DNA of 64,000 nucleotides from Pyronema omphalodes (lineage: Eukaryota; Ascomycota; Pezizomycetes; Pezizales; Pyronemataceae), in contig JAJJXM010000043.1 of the NCBI GenBank assembly GCA_024516155.1, positions 62,001-126,000 on the forward strand. The letters are read 5' to 3'. This document shows, piece by piece, positions 1 to 13,382 of this stretch. The notes under the pieces are model-generated. The model saw only the letters and a program-made list of their open reading frames with translations, searched no databases and had not been told where the DNA came from. Numbering within the stretch: the first letter of the stretch is position 1; every line of letters starts with the position of its first letter. The translations under genes were made by a program, and so were the position numbers.

Positions 1-1249
1 GATGGCATCTGAATGAGTGGATTTTGATTGCGTTGTGTATAACAGCTCGAAATGACGCCGGTGGAAGCTGTTGGGAATCGGTACTTCCATCTGGCATGGA
101 GGTTGCTTTGCGTTCGAGGAGGAGATGGAAGATGGAAGATTCGAGTGCTTTTAGTGCGCACTTTGGATTGTGACCGGCAGTCTGAGGGTTCTTCTCTTGC
201 CGATTCTGCGTTGCCCTGCCCTGCTGCTGCTCATGTCTCTCCGCCTGCACCGGTTATTTCCAATTCCTCTGCCTGTTATTGCTGTTTCTGTTGCTATTGC
301 TGCTGCTGCTGCTGCTGTTGCTCCCTCACTCGCTCGCTCTCTCTTTCTCACCCGGGGGCGCCGCCTGCCACCTGCTAAGCGGCCGCAAGCTTTGCGCTAA
401 ACTGGTAGCCGGGCGTTCCTTTGCAGGACTGAAAGACCTTTCGTGGAAGTGCAGACTGACCTTTTTCTTTAACCACGGTTCGACTGTTGCCCCTCCCGAC
501 TCCAGTTTTTACCGCCAAACAAATTTCTGCGGATGCAATACCGAAGAACCTGTTGAGCAAAGCGGAGACGCAAAACCCCACAAACCGGCCTCAATTGACT
601 TCAACCCCACGAAAGAGGAGATATTCGCTAGACAGCACTCCCCGTGATCCGCTTGAAAGAGGTGCGTACAAACAAGTACCAGACATAAGACAGAGCGAAC
701 ACAGTAGCCAAAAAAAAACACATATATCAAATACCAAGCAAGCTGCAAGACACAAAACTCTGAGTCTGAATTCGAATCTTCCCTCTGCCCCGCCTCGACC
801 ACCACCACAACCACTCTTCGCCCCTCCCAAAAGTCGAGTCCACGCTTTTGTCTCTCCCACTTCTTCTAGCACCTCTCCCCTCATCCCTTCACCTACCTTC
901 GCCTCCATCGTTTCTACAGCTCTAATTGTACAACCCTCTGCTACCACTACCTCCACTGTGCTCAACGCTTTCATTATTCATATCACTCGGATCGTCTACT
1001 TACGGAGTCCAGTCCATCAGGCCCACTCGGCGACCAACAGGGGATAGCTCAGCTTGCAACCCAGCGACAGTTTGGAAGGGTTCAATTCCGAATCCAGGAT
1101 AACGAACGAGCAGAGCAGCGCGCCGTATCGCTGTATCCACCCCGCCTACCCACCATCACCTACCACACCCTCCACCAGAGAAATAGGCGCATAATACATC
1201 ATACCTGGCGGCTCAACGTGTCATAAACTTGCATCCAGAATCTGCAAAT
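1..1249 (+). other. Leader / upstream region of the SCH9-like gene
   Basis: No gene is recognised here. The stretch is rich in C and T, with a GCT/TGC triplet run near 296-320, CT-rich blocks to about 360, and a pyrimidine-rich block 780-960. Several upstream ATG codons occur, one opening a 108-codon frame at 52-378, but its composition (serine, alanine and cysteine runs from simple repeats) does not look like protein. I infer promoter plus a long 5' leader of the downstream kinase gene. The 3' part of a gene to the left of the window cannot be excluded. Confidence 0.45.
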
Positions 1250-4211
1250 ATGGTGAATGTCTCTGTAGGGTTCAACATTTTCCGGAGTGGTGGGAACAGT
1301 ACTTCTGCTTCCAGTGCCAATTCTCCAGGAAGCACCAGCCCGACCCCTCTTTCACCGCCACAGCAGTGCACATCAGCATCGGGAACAGCACCCGCTACTC
1401 CCACAATCGAGCATTCTTCTGCACATGCGAGTCCTTCTTTATTAACTGCAGAGGCTATCTCGCCCCCAAACTCGCGACAACACTCACCAGGTCTCCGCAA
1501 CTCGTCCTCGACCCCTGGCGCTACTATCGCGACTGGCGCATCGACCGCAACTACCCATACTATCGCAACCGCCGCCACGCGACCCCCATTGCCGGCAACG
1601 ACATCGGTGAATGCGTCAGCTTCGGATATGTTGAGAGCTGTACAAGCACAAAGGTAAGGATGAGCTTCCGGTTTATTCTGATGTTGGGAAATACCTGCAG
1701 TTCACGGTGTGGGGCGGGCGTGCATCGCAAAGGTGTTACCGCGGCCCATGTCCAGCCACCATAACCTATCACTCCCCGCCTCCTCTCTACCCCCGGCTGA
1801 GCTGTTTTCGTGCCAATAACATGACCGCTATACCTCCTGGATTAATAATTCTACTTCTACCAATTCCACTTGGGAGAAGTCCCATATTCGGATTTTTCGG
1901 TCAGAATGCAAAGCTGACACAACTACCTTGTGTGGTACTAGGCTAGAAGATGACGAACCATTGAGTGGTCAAACTACTCCTAACCCGAGTGGTTTGGACA
2001 AGAGATTGCCTGGCATCTCTCATGGATTTTCCCAGGTTCGCCACTTTTTACTCTACATTGTGGAATCGCGCATTTGGCGCAATTGAGGCTGACGATGAGT
2101 GGAAGCTATTGAGTGCGAAAGATACTCCGCCGGCGACACCTAGAGGAACGACATCGGCCGGTAGCAGCTTATTGAACAATGTCCAGAACGCGCCGCCATC
2201 AAACCAGCCAAGCAACGCTCCTTCGCCCGCGAACGCTAATCAACCTCCTATTGGCCCTCCAAAGGGTAAGCTTATTGTCAAGATTCAAGAGGCCCGGAAT
2301 ATCGTTCCATGCAAACACCCATATGTCGTCTGCACGTTCGAAAGCAATGAGTTTATCTCGAAAGGACCACGGCGGTCATCCGACGGAGCGGATTCTGGGG
2401 ATAGGGCCGGTAGAAATGGTTACAGTGGAAACCCGAGTGGCTTGGGAAGGAGCATTGCCATTCCTATGAGCAGCCGTCAAAGTTCAAGCACGAATCTATC
2501 AGAGATGCAAGGGTTGAGATTGTCGCCAAGTGGTGATTGCACGCACCCCAAGTGGGAGCACAATGCCGTCTTGTAAGAACCCCATTCTGGATATGTGGCA
2601 CAAGGGGTGGTGGAAGGTGTTCGATTATCCAGCAGCTAACTAGACCTGTAGTGATGTATTGGGGGAGCATTCGGAGCTTGATGTTTCATTGTATGATCGA
2701 TCGAACCAGGAATTCTTTCTCGGACATGTGCGGATATGTCCGTTACTAAATCACTCGCAGCCAGTTATGGACGGGTGGTTCCCTCTACAGCCTCGAACCG
2801 CTCAGGAGAATGTTTCTGGAGAAATTAGATTGCAGATTAGTTTTGAAAAGACTAGTAAAAAGCACTATGGACCAGAAGACTTTGAGGTGCTTCGGTTGAT
2901 TGGAAAGGGTACGTCACAAATTCCGAAACTGGCTGGATACCACATCTAACGTGTTGTGTAGGAACTTTCGGTCAGGTATACCAGGTACGGAAAAGGGACA
3001 CTGATCGCATCTATGCTATGAAGGTTCTATCCAAGAAGGTCATTGTCCAGAAAAAGGAGGTGGCACATACTCTTGGAGAGCGTAATATCCTCGTCCGAAC
3101 AGCAACTACCGACTCGCCATTCATCGTTGGACTCAAGTTTTCGTTTCAAACTCCTACGGATCTCTACCTGGTCACTGACTACATGTCTGGTGGAGAGTTG
3201 TTCTGGCACCTTCAAAAGGAAGGGCGGTTCAAGGAAGACCGTGCAAAGTTCTACATTGCAGAACTTATTTTGGCTCTGGAACACCTTCACAACCATGACA
3301 TTGTATACCGTGACTTGAAGCCTGAAAACATCCTTTTGGACGCTAACGGACACATTGCTCTCTGTGATTTTGGTCTATCAAAGGCTAACCTCGCAGCAAA
3401 TGCAACCACTAATACCTTCTGTGGTACTACCGAGTACCTTGCTCCTGAGGTTCTTCTTGACGACCAGGGTTACACCAAGATGGTCGACTTTTGGTCCCTC
3501 GGAGTTCTCGTCTTTGAAATGTGCTGTGGATGGTCACCCTTCTACGCCGAAGACACACAGCAGATGTATAAAAACATCGCTTTCGGGAAGGTCAGGTTCC
3601 CTCGAGATGCATTATCTTTGGAAGGACGCAACTTTGTCAAGGGTGTAAGTAGAAACCGCATTCCCACTGCCCGCCAACCCTACTAATTCTTCTAGCTTCT
3701 CAATCGAAACCCCAAGCACAGATTGGGTGCGACGTACGATGCTAAGGAATTGCGCGAGCACCCCTTCTTTGCCGACATCGACTGGGCCGAACTTCAGAAG
3801 AAGAATGTTGTCCCGCCTTTCAAGCCGAAGTTGTCCAGCGAAACTGATACCTCGAACTTTGATCCCGAATTCACCAACGCCCCTATGACCGGCTCGTTGA
3901 ATGCTCGGGCCGCCGCCATTGCCAGCCAGATGCCGAATAGTACTCCTCTGTCGCCGGGAATGCAGGCAAACTTCCGTGGTTTCACCTTCGTGGACGAGAG
4001 TAGCATTGATGAGCACTTCGGAGGTCGGGATACTGATGAAGAGATGGGAGATATGGACGACGACCGTAACAACTATCATGTTGGAAGCTATGGTGGCAGG
4101 GGAGGACATTATGTTGGTAGCTACGGACGTGACCGGGAACATCGTATGTCCGGTGTCACCAGAACCGGAGGTGGTGATGACGTCTTCGGAAATGGAGGGA
4201 TGGAAATTTAA
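1250..4211 (+). CDS. SCH9: SCH9-type AGC serine/threonine kinase with C2 domain
   Basis: Six exons fit: 1250-1653, 1942-2035, 2088-2572, 2652-2908, 2962-3644 and 3696-4211, giving 812 aa. Start is the first in-frame ATG, with A at -3 and G at +4. A Ser/Thr/Pro-rich N-terminus is followed by a C2 domain from about residue 224 (KGKLIVKIQEARNIV) to 400. The kinase domain starts near 404 (EDFEVLRLIGKGTFGQVY), with catalytic VYRDLKPEN near 529, DFG near 548, activation loop TFCGTTEYLAPE, and a C-terminal hydrophobic motif FTFVDES near 736. C2 plus AGC kinase is the Sch9 arrangement: a TORC1-controlled kinase for nutrient and growth signalling. Intron 2 (2036-2087) is least certain: it needs a GTTCGC donor and a GAG acceptor, although it keeps the frame and bridges an in-frame TGA. 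The family call is strong; the N-terminal exon borders are moderate. Confidence 0.9.
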
Positions 4212-7200
4212 TGATTTATGAGGTGCTATGGTGCTTTATGACGGTGGGAATTTTTCGTGTTAACTATTCGGCGTTGAGTTTTTGTGGTTTTTGAAAAGGA
4301 GGCGAAAACGGAATCGGAATGCGCATGGTAGGAAGGAAACGAAGTTTTTTTTTTTTTTTGAGGGGAGAAGAATGAGTTTGTGTTGTGAATAGGAAGGAGA
4401 TTTTGTGAGGAAAATCACGAAGAAAAATAAGGCGGAAATATCAATCAATGTATCTACAAGTCGTGGATTTGTTAGGAGTAGCTAGAGCCCCAAAATACCT
4501 CTTTGTTGAGGTAATCGAAAAGCCTGGAAGGGGATAGCTAGGGGGATACCACGCCATGTTTCTTTTTAGTAATGATTACCGTATTAGACGGTGTTTGCGA
4601 AGCAATGCGCTGTTCGAATTATTTCCCTTTTTTTTTTCTGTTCAATTTGTTTGATAAATCGTGATGTGATGCAATGCTGCCCGCCCATGACTAGAATATC
4701 CATGATTTGCACAGGTAGTAAAGCCCCCAGTCTGTAAATTCGATCATGTATAAAAATCGCGGCCATAACAAAACTACTACTACAAAAAAGTCAATTAGTG
4801 CTTAGTCCATAGCTCAGCCTACTGAATCAATAACCTTGGTAACGGAATCCGGACCTAGATACTATGATTTATATTCTAGTATCTAGTACCCACCACATAC
4901 CAGTACCGATTTGAAGCTACAACAATATCAAGTCTTCTGACGTCTCTCATGGCAGATCCCAGTCACCTTCCAAAACGCCGCTGTGAGTGCTTATTTATTC
5001 TCTGCTTGCTATTTCCATTATAGAAACTTGGAAATATATTCCCTGAATAAAACAACAGTTCTTATATCAATCCCTATACGCAGTTACCATCGCTATCTAT
5101 CAATAATACCACAGCCGTAAAAAAGACCACCGCTTGAAATAAAGTTGGTAATGGCCTAGGGATGGAATATGTATTTGCAACTATACAATACCTTGTCTCT
5201 AGCTAGGATTACTGGGAATGTGCGGTATGTATATTTGAGGGATGGTTGCTGAAATTGGTTGTTATAACACTACTTACCAGTTGAGGGTATGATCAGTCAA
5301 TGATTGCTTATTGATTTGTCTAATTATATAAGCCCGATATTCCTGTTTTCTTTTTTTATTTTGGTTTGTGTTTGTGTTTGTGTTTAATGGCGCTTGAATT
5401 GTCTTCCTGTCTTCCTATCTTCCTATCTTCGTGTTGTGCCAGGTAGTATCGGAATGGCGGTTTGTTTGGAAAAGGTTTATGATGCTGCGTCATGAAGACA
5501 TACTCGGGTATACCTGTTTGCCTACCTGCTATAATATTTAAGATGGGACCCAGGGCACACTTTTATCCTTACATGTGGAAATTACCGTGGTGGTTGTTTG
5601 GGATAAGTCGAAAACCAACCATTTCGCCAATGGTACTGGGAACTGAATGTCGGTGTAAGGTATCCAGGATTTTCCGATATGCTTCTTTTTTTGGTGGTCA
5701 TTGGATGGCACGCCTAAGAATTCTTATAACCGCTTTCCCCCCTCCCCGCCCCTCCCCCGTATGAATTATGGGCCCCTTGAGCTGTATATAGAATCATAGG
5801 TTGGTCCTGGTAAGCCATAAACCATTAACCATGGAGCTTTAAAGCCGGCGTGAAATTGACCTTACTCAATGCTGCTTTTGAAGGATCTGAGTAACTGCTC
5901 TAGTATATGGCATAAAGCCATACGTCTTTATGAGAAAGCATTTTAGATCCGTTGATGTAGGCCGCGAAAATCTTTGATTATTTGGAGGACAAGACTGGGG
6001 AATCTGGATAAATCATGGGTAATAGTAGAAGAATCTATTTTGTGGTTTTTAGAGTTGTTCTGGAAAGGAGGATACGTATGGCTCGGAGATGCGCTTGATT
6101 ACTGGTTGCTTTGCGCGGGAATGGTAATTATAGAGGTGAGGTACTGGGATATAGCTCACGTTCGTGTATACATAGCCGATGTATAACTATCATTGTAGGT
6201 CATGTGATGATTGATTCACACGTATTTGCTCGGTAAGAGGGTATGCAGTGTAAAGCAACGGAACTTAACTCATGAATGACCACAAGTTTAACTCGCTATG
6301 CATATGTATAGAGGCCAAAAACATGCAAAAAAAGCTCAATGTTCCGTACAAATTCCACAAACCCCCAATACTTATAATCATGATATCGTTATCCATCTTC
6401 TATTCCTGAATCTACCTGTACGTATCCCGGATCTCCAAAACTCATACCAATCCGCCCAAAACTCATTACTCATAGTAAAGTAAATCCTAATAAATATTTC
6501 ATGTCAAAACACGAAAAACCTGTAAACAGTAGCCGATTTAACACCCTTAGCAACTTGAACACCTCGATCTGCTATCCTCCTCTGCATCCTGGGTCCACCC
6601 AACTATTCTTTTTCCTCTTTGCACCATCTTAATTTCACTACTTTGCCCCCGTTTTTCCTTTCTGCTTCTGCCATCTCTAGTTTCAACAATAATCAACCAC
6701 CATGACCACCACTTACTCGTACAACTAGTATTAGCCTTGATTATCTTCTTTCTCCTGTGTATTGGCATTACCTCTCTATATATGTTCCCCTTCAATTGGT
6801 TGAACTGAACACATCAAACCCTTCGAGACATTTTGCTTGGCTCTAACCGAAAAAAAATCATGATCCAAACAACGTGGAACGAGCAGGTGTGATATGGGCA
6901 GAACTCATCTGTAGGTCCAGGATTACATAATTTGCTTCCACAGCATTAGCAGCGGTCAAGACTGGGTTTATCTTCATGATTGCAGTTATTACGCTTGTAA
7001 GTTTCCCACATTGTACAGGTTGCACATACTTTGGAACCCATGACTCCAAGAGTTTTAAGCTTCTGCAGACAGCCGAGGCTCAGAGAAGATTCCAAGGTTT
7101 GAAATTTTTGTCTAGTTTGTAAAACTCGATCAAGCTCTGAAGGCTATCGGAATGGAATATTATCCACCTCCACTTCCACCACTGAGTTACCCTTTCCCTC

Positions 7201-7470
7201 GATGCTTTTCTCTGTCTATTTTCCGTTTTCCTTATCTTCCATCTTCTATTTCCATCTCTTGCCTTTCTCCTTGAGTACAATCTTCGATACCGCTTTCACG
7301 TTCCCTTTGTCCTCTGATTAATTGAAAACACATATACTTCTTCTTCTACGGTTTGGACCATTCACAGTGTTTTCCATTAAATTCCTTTCTTTAACATCCT
7401 CGTCATCTACAGCACACCTTGCATCACAGCCTCCCAAACCAATCTCAAGTCCACAACCACTGGATAAGCT
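4212..7470. other. Intergenic region, SCH9 3' side to HIR3 3' side
   Basis: The two flanking genes converge here, 3.3 kb apart. I see only short frames without family resemblance, A/T homopolymers (4347-4360, 4627-4637), a GTTTGT repeat near 5364-5384 and a CTTCCTAT repeat near 5403-5430. No tRNA, inverted-repeat element or spliceable gene model could be supported. Untranslated regions of both genes presumably take up part of it. Confidence 0.5.
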
Positions 7471-10400
7471 CTAATCATCCCCCATTACAATTTCCTGAGT
7501 ATCCTGCTGAGAGTCCGGGATTTCCCTAGCAGTCTGAGAAGAAGAAGGAATCGGCGTCAACTCCGAGCTAGTCTGACTCATATCTGCCATACTCCTATCC
7601 ATCCCATGTGTTCCATCCCCCTCAACCATACTCCTATCCTGAGCGTAACTTGTCTCCCCCATATCTGTATCCCCATCCCCCATCTCCGTATCCCCATCTC
7701 CATACTGTGTCTCATCCTGTTGCTGAGCCGAAGTACCACCCTGCTGAATTGATACCCCTTGGCCTCCGTGAGCGGCATATGCAGCAGCAGCAGCGGCAGC
7801 AGCGGCTGCAGAGGCATTTTCGGCGGCTTGAATTTGCAGCTGTAGGTCCAACTGGAGTTGGTCGCTGGCAACTTGCGTGGCGACAGAAGAGGGGGGAAAG
7901 GTAGCAGCAGATGTGGCACCCCCTTCATCTTCGGAGAGAGATGTGTCGTTTGTTTTCTGTATTGTCAGATTTCCGAAAGCGGTCTCGAAGATAGAAGAGC
8001 CTACCTTATTAGTACCACTTCCCGCCGTTCCAGTAGTCGTCTGATTCGACATTTCTTTGCACAAATTCGTCGCCTTTGATATCAAATCCCTATGATACAC
8101 CTTGGTACTCTTCGTCCTGATCTGTAACTCTGTTCCATCTACTCCAATAGTCGTTTGCTGTAATGGTGCTGCAGGTGCGGCGCTACTATCAAACATCAAG
8201 TTCTTGAGACTCATTGGATTCGCTTGTTGTTCCTTCTCCTGCTCTATCAATCCCGGTACCAACTCCTGCCATAGCTTGGCATAAGTATCCGCCAGAAGAA
8301 CATCAATCGCCGGATTCTTCGCCAGTCCAGCATTGAGCCTTCTGAGCTCAAATACCTCACGCAACAAAGCCAGTGTGGGGTTAGCGGCAATATCCTTTCC
8401 ACCAGCGGTAGCGTTGTTGCAGTGTGCATCCAGTTTCGAAGCAAGTTGAGTAAATTCATCGGCGGTAATATTCTTAAATACCTCCTCCTCAAGTTCCTGC
8501 GGAACACCCCCACTGCTTCTTATCAGACTTATATACCGATCAAATAGGAAAACCCAGACGTCGGTATGTCTAAACATAACATGTGGGACTCTTCGAATTC
8601 TTTTGCAGAGGTTTTCCATAGTCGTTCTTTCTCCCATGGAATGGAGAAGAGTGGCGTAATACATTGTATACTCGGCGGCGTAATGATAATGCCGTCCACT
8701 GCGCTCGAATTCCGGTTTCCAGATCGCTAGTTTCTCGCCCTTATGAGACCAGATGGTACCGAACTCTGTGCGAGCCCCAGCGATATCGTTTAACTGTTCT
8801 TTCTTAATGCGACTGATTCGATGAGTCATTCTGTGATGCCATTTTGCTTTATCTGCAGCTTTCATGCGTTTGAGAACTTCGACGGCGTAGTTGGCAAACT
8901 CCTCTTTAGTCGAAACTGGTTCGACACCTTTGGCAAATCTACAACTAGTAGAAATGATCTCGCAGGCTTCAGAGGCTGGCATCTGCTCGGAAAACACATA
9001 TTTCGCCGCTTGACTTACTAGCTTGTGGTGTGGCTCAAAGACGATGTCTCCTTTCTGCTCGGGGGTGAGGGAGATGGCTGTAACGTAGTACTGGAGTACT
9101 TCATCGCAAGGAATGCCAAGATGTTCCCGTAGCTTCCCAGCACATTTTCCAGCCATGTAATGGTTTTTCCAATTCTCTGCCCCTTCAGAATCTGGGTCTT
9201 CAATCGCTTTCTGAAACAAGTTCAACGCAAACCTCATTCCCGTCTCGGCCTCCACTTCCGAGTGCGGTGGTGAGGTATAAAGTCCCTGCCCCATTTGCCC
9301 CGAAAAATGTCTGACAATTCCATCCAACTTAAAAGCCTGCAAATTCATTGGCGGTCGACAAGCTGCGTAAAGTCGAGTTCCAAAATCATAATAAAGCTCT
9401 CCTAACGTCTTTTTCTCTTCCTCATCGTCCATGTCCGCATAACGAACGGAGAGAGATAAGGCCATCATGTAACAGAGAATGGTTTGTCGTTCTTGTAGGG
9501 TCAGCTCGTGTGATTTTGTATTCATTGCTTCCGCGCTCCAAATCTGGTTCTCATCAAGCTGGACCTCAAAGGCTTGAGCTAGACGGTACCAGGCTTCCCA
9601 ACTGTCAGGGGAGACAAATAACTCGTAACGGAACATTGAGATAGCACCTTCGGCTTCTTCGGTTTTAAGAGGTGTTTGTCGCTTTGTGAATTTCATGGGA
9701 TATAAGGCAATTTTTCCAAGGGTGAAGTAGAGGCCCGATTGTTGGATCTCGCGGTAGGGGCCGGATATTTCAACGGTGCTGATATCCAGGCGGCCACGCA
9801 TGGCTCCGAATAACTTGAGAGGATCAAGGGAGGTTTTAAGGTATGCATCAATTTGTGCTTTGTTGTGAAGGATACGGCTGTTCGTTAACGGAGGTATGCC
9901 GAGAACTTCGAGGAGTTTGTCGAGACCGGTCTTCAAGTCGCTCTTGCCGAGCTGGAGAAGCTTTTTCTTGGAAATCTGGTGCATAATGAAGGAGAGAAGC
10001 TTCAGAGCGATGTCGCGAGGTAGTATCTCGGGGATTGTTTTGTGGTCGAAGAAATAGTATTGGTCTTGGCACAGGGTAAGGTGGAATCGGCAGTGTACTA
10101 TTTGAAGGAAATCACCATCGTTGTCACGATTATCGAATTTCATTAGTTGGTTGAAAGCAAGTTTAAGGAATGCATCTGGAAAATTATTAGCATAAGCTTC
10201 TTTCTATGTTTTGGGGCAGGAGTAATATGATGACATACGGTTACACAACTTGCAGTAATGCCTATCCCCAAGTTCCTGATGAAGATCACGTAGTAACGAG
10301 GTCAACTTCTCCTCCTTGTCCTCATCATCCCACCCGCCTTCTTTATCCGCCCCCATTCCACGATCCAGCATGGCCTCATAAAGTTGATAAGCTATGATCC

Positions 10401-13382
10401 AGCCTTGGACGAGCATATCTCGGAACTTTACCGCAACAATTCTATAGCTGTGGAGATCCGAGGCTTTAACTTCAGACTTCTGTACCGCTGATTCCCAGAA
10501 GGCGTAACAATGCATTATCCTCAGCACGGCCAGGATAGCCGCCAGGGAGTCAGTTAATTCTTGATCCAATAACGCGGCGATATTTTCTGGGGCTTCCATT
10601 AGTTTCAGGACATCTTGCACCATCTCCTGAATAAGTCGTAAAGATCGCAGTAGGACGAATTGGCGATGATCTTGTGACGACTCCAAATAAGTCCTACTCT
10701 TGAGTTCATTCACCAAGATCTGAACGCATTTGAGGGTACACATCAACATCTTGGCCGTGTCTTTAACCCCCTCATAAGCCGCCTTTAGCTTCTCCCACAG
10801 ATGGAGTTTGAACATAGTACTGCTCCCATCCAAAAATCGCCCAATATCCGTTAGCAATCGGCCTTCCTCCTCGTCATAAGGCAATATATCACATGGATTC
10901 AGCACCGCTTCCAGGATATCAATGACATCCTCAGGATTTTTCTGCTCCCCCTCAGACGAAGTGACGGCAAAGATGGTACTGAAGAAATCCACCGTTTTCA
11001 GCTTTGAAATTTCCCGTTCTGCACGAGCGGCTGATATCTCAGGCATTATTACGCTGTTGGGAATATCCACCGGAGGCCGGCCCGCGAGAAGCCCTTTCAG
11101 GTCTTCAAAACATGCTAATCGGAACTCACGGGTACAGTCCTCGGTAAACCCTGTTATGACAGTCGTGGCCCATAAGAAGCGAAGAGTAAGTTGGTCTTCT
11201 TCTATCTCCCCGCCTTTGTCTCTCGGACGGTGATGCATGAGATCTCCGACCAAGTACCCCCAGCGCAGAACTCGGTCTCTCTTGATCTTCAGTTCCATCT
11301 CAAGATCGTTAGTAACGTCTCCACCGGTGCGGTCCCGCTCAAGCATGGCAAGGTCATCAAGGTAGAGTTCGAGAAGAGTTTGGGCAAACTCGGTGTTAGT
11401 GTAATCGTCCTCGGTAAAGTAATTCTCCCCTTCTGTCACTAGTCGATGGTTGAGGTTGTCTTCTGCATTCTTGAAGTAGTTGAAACAGATATCTTCGCAT
11501 TTTGAAGCGATAGTAAGAGCAGTGATCTTGAGGGGTTCGGGCCATGTATGTTTTACCCAGCTACTTTTGCCTGTCGATACTAAGGGTCGGCTTTTCTTGT
11601 GCTTGTGATCTTGTTCCTTTTTGCAAAGGGCTTTAAGCCATTCGAATGCAGCTTGATTGGCTGTGAGGCCTTGGGTATTGATATACCGGGCCCATTTTCT
11701 CAGACCTTCATCCTTGGAGAGAAGAGGTTTGCTCGGGACATTTGATTCTAGATCCAAAAAGCTCATACCCTGAGCTGCGTCTGCTGGAGTTTGGATACCA
11801 TCGCCGTAGAGGATTACGTTGCCCTTATCATCATCCCAAGTTTGTAATATAGCCTTGAAATCTTCAATTGCTAAATCTGCTTTATCCTGCTTGTCGGCTT
11901 CCTCATTGGTATCCATTGCGTCTGAAGACAGGAGAGCTTTGAGGGTTGAGGCGTTCCCGAGTGATAATCCGAGAGGAGAGAAGCATTCATCGGCTGTGTT
12001 GAAGAGCTTTTCGTCTTGGGTATCTTGTCGAACCTTGGAGCCTCTTTCGGGGGTTGCAGCGGCAGCTTCAGCAGCAGCAGCATCAGCGGCTTTCTTGTCT
12101 CGTTGTCGTTTACTGAGCCGGGATCGTCCATCACTAATGTCATTCATCGAGGTAGACTTTCGTTTCCTGTTCGCTGAGCCACTGCGTTTGCGTCCTACGG
12201 GGGTAGAAGGTAGTTGACTCGAGGCTTCGGTCATTGTAACATCAGCTTCATCATCTGCAGTGGCTGTTTCTGATTTTGCTCCAGATTCGGTGGGACTGAT
12301 TCCATCGGGTGTTGTAGCTCGGGATTCTTCTTCGCCTTCGTAGACGGGAAGGACGAGCTGGATAGTATCGAATGACGGTGATAGAGCTACATCTTCAACG
12401 TCTATGTTTTCATCTCCAAGCTGTTCTAGTAAAGCTTTGCCAACTTCTGTCCAACTCCTATTTGTCAGAGTAATGACCTTCCGCTTTTCTGAGAACTGCT
12501 CAATGAGTAACGAGAGGCCTTTGAAATTTTCTGCCAACGGCTCTGGTAACCACGGAATGGGATTTAAAAGCTTCGCGAATCGTTTGTTGAGTTTTGTCCG
12601 CCTTAGCCGGTCGTAATTTCCAACTTCAATACTTATTTTGTCGCCAATCATGTCCAAAATCTTGAGCAAATGCCGTGATGCTAATTGATCCCCTGGGTTC
12701 TGATATCCACCAACAACTAATGATAACGCTTCCTTAGAGGTATCCGCACCAACTGTTTCGTGATCTAGCGCTGATTCGAGGGCAAAGCGTGCCAAACGTG
12801 CCGAAGAAAGAATAAAGGCCAGCTGAGCCGACTGTCGCCACAACGCCGCATCCCCCGAATCACGCTCTAATGCAGTTGCAAACCATTCTAGGGCCTTAGT
12901 AAGAGTTCTCCTGATTTCATCCGCATTGTGGTCCGGCAAAGTAGCTTTTAATCGGTCAAGTTTAAAGGTTCCGCGGTTTTTGTAGGCCAGGTAGTGTACG
13001 AGGGGAAGCGATGAAGCAGCATTGTTATTTCGACCATGAACCTAGCCCGGAGATATCAGCATTCCGGAGGATTGAAGCGGAAGGTAATCATTACATGCTC
13101 TTCTAGGTCAAACCGGAAAATTTCGCTTTGGAATAACTCTTTATAGGCTTTCTGGGCGTCGTCCCAGGCACCCTCTGTGTGGAACTTAAGTGCCTGTTGA
13201 TACAGCTTCAGCGCTTCTTCAATTTGAATTTCTTCGGTATCGTCGATTTCGCCTTCGCTATCGGAGTCTGGGATGATATTGAGAGGTGTGAAGGTGCTCT
13301 ACGAATATTGGTTAGTAATTGGCGGCTTAAAGATGTGAGGGGGGTGGCGGCAGCTCACAATCTTGAAGGCGGAGGAGGACAT
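7471..13382 (-). CDS. HIR3: HIR3 / CABIN1-type histone transcription regulator 3
   Basis: Four exons on the minus strand (13382-13359, 13298-13095, 13041-10239, 10175-7471) give 1911 aa with continuous frame. The N-terminus carries the family hallmark DDTEEIQIEEALKLYQQALK, followed by TPR-like helical repeats, as expected of Hir3/Cabin1. This is the large scaffold of the HIR complex, which deposits H3-H4 outside S phase and represses histone genes. Residues 205-290 are Ser/Thr/acidic with a basic KRKSTS-type stretch, a likely nuclear signal. The C-terminal 200 residues are low complexity: a 10-alanine run, glutamines and an acidic DTEMGDGDTDMG repeat. The first coding exon is only 24 nt (MSSSAFKI). 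A possible extra 48-nt in-frame intron lies at 7957-8004 (GTAGGC donor, CTGAC branch, CAG acceptor), which I left as coding. Shares a divergent promoter with the ChAPs gene. Confidence 0.88.

Noticed and set aside
487..1047. 186-codon plus-strand frame upstream of SCH9
   Set aside because: Does not begin with ATG, is dominated by Pro/Ser/Thr from a pyrimidine-rich tract, and has no splice partner that joins it to SCH9.
1073..1110. GGTTCAATTCC, a B-box-like word of a tRNA gene
   Set aside because: No A box, acceptor stem or anticodon arm can be folded around it.
7957..8004. Possible 48-nt in-frame intron in the HIR3 C-terminus
   Set aside because: Donor and branch point are acceptable, but the coding reading (FETAFGNLTIQK) is also sensible; cannot decide without transcripts.
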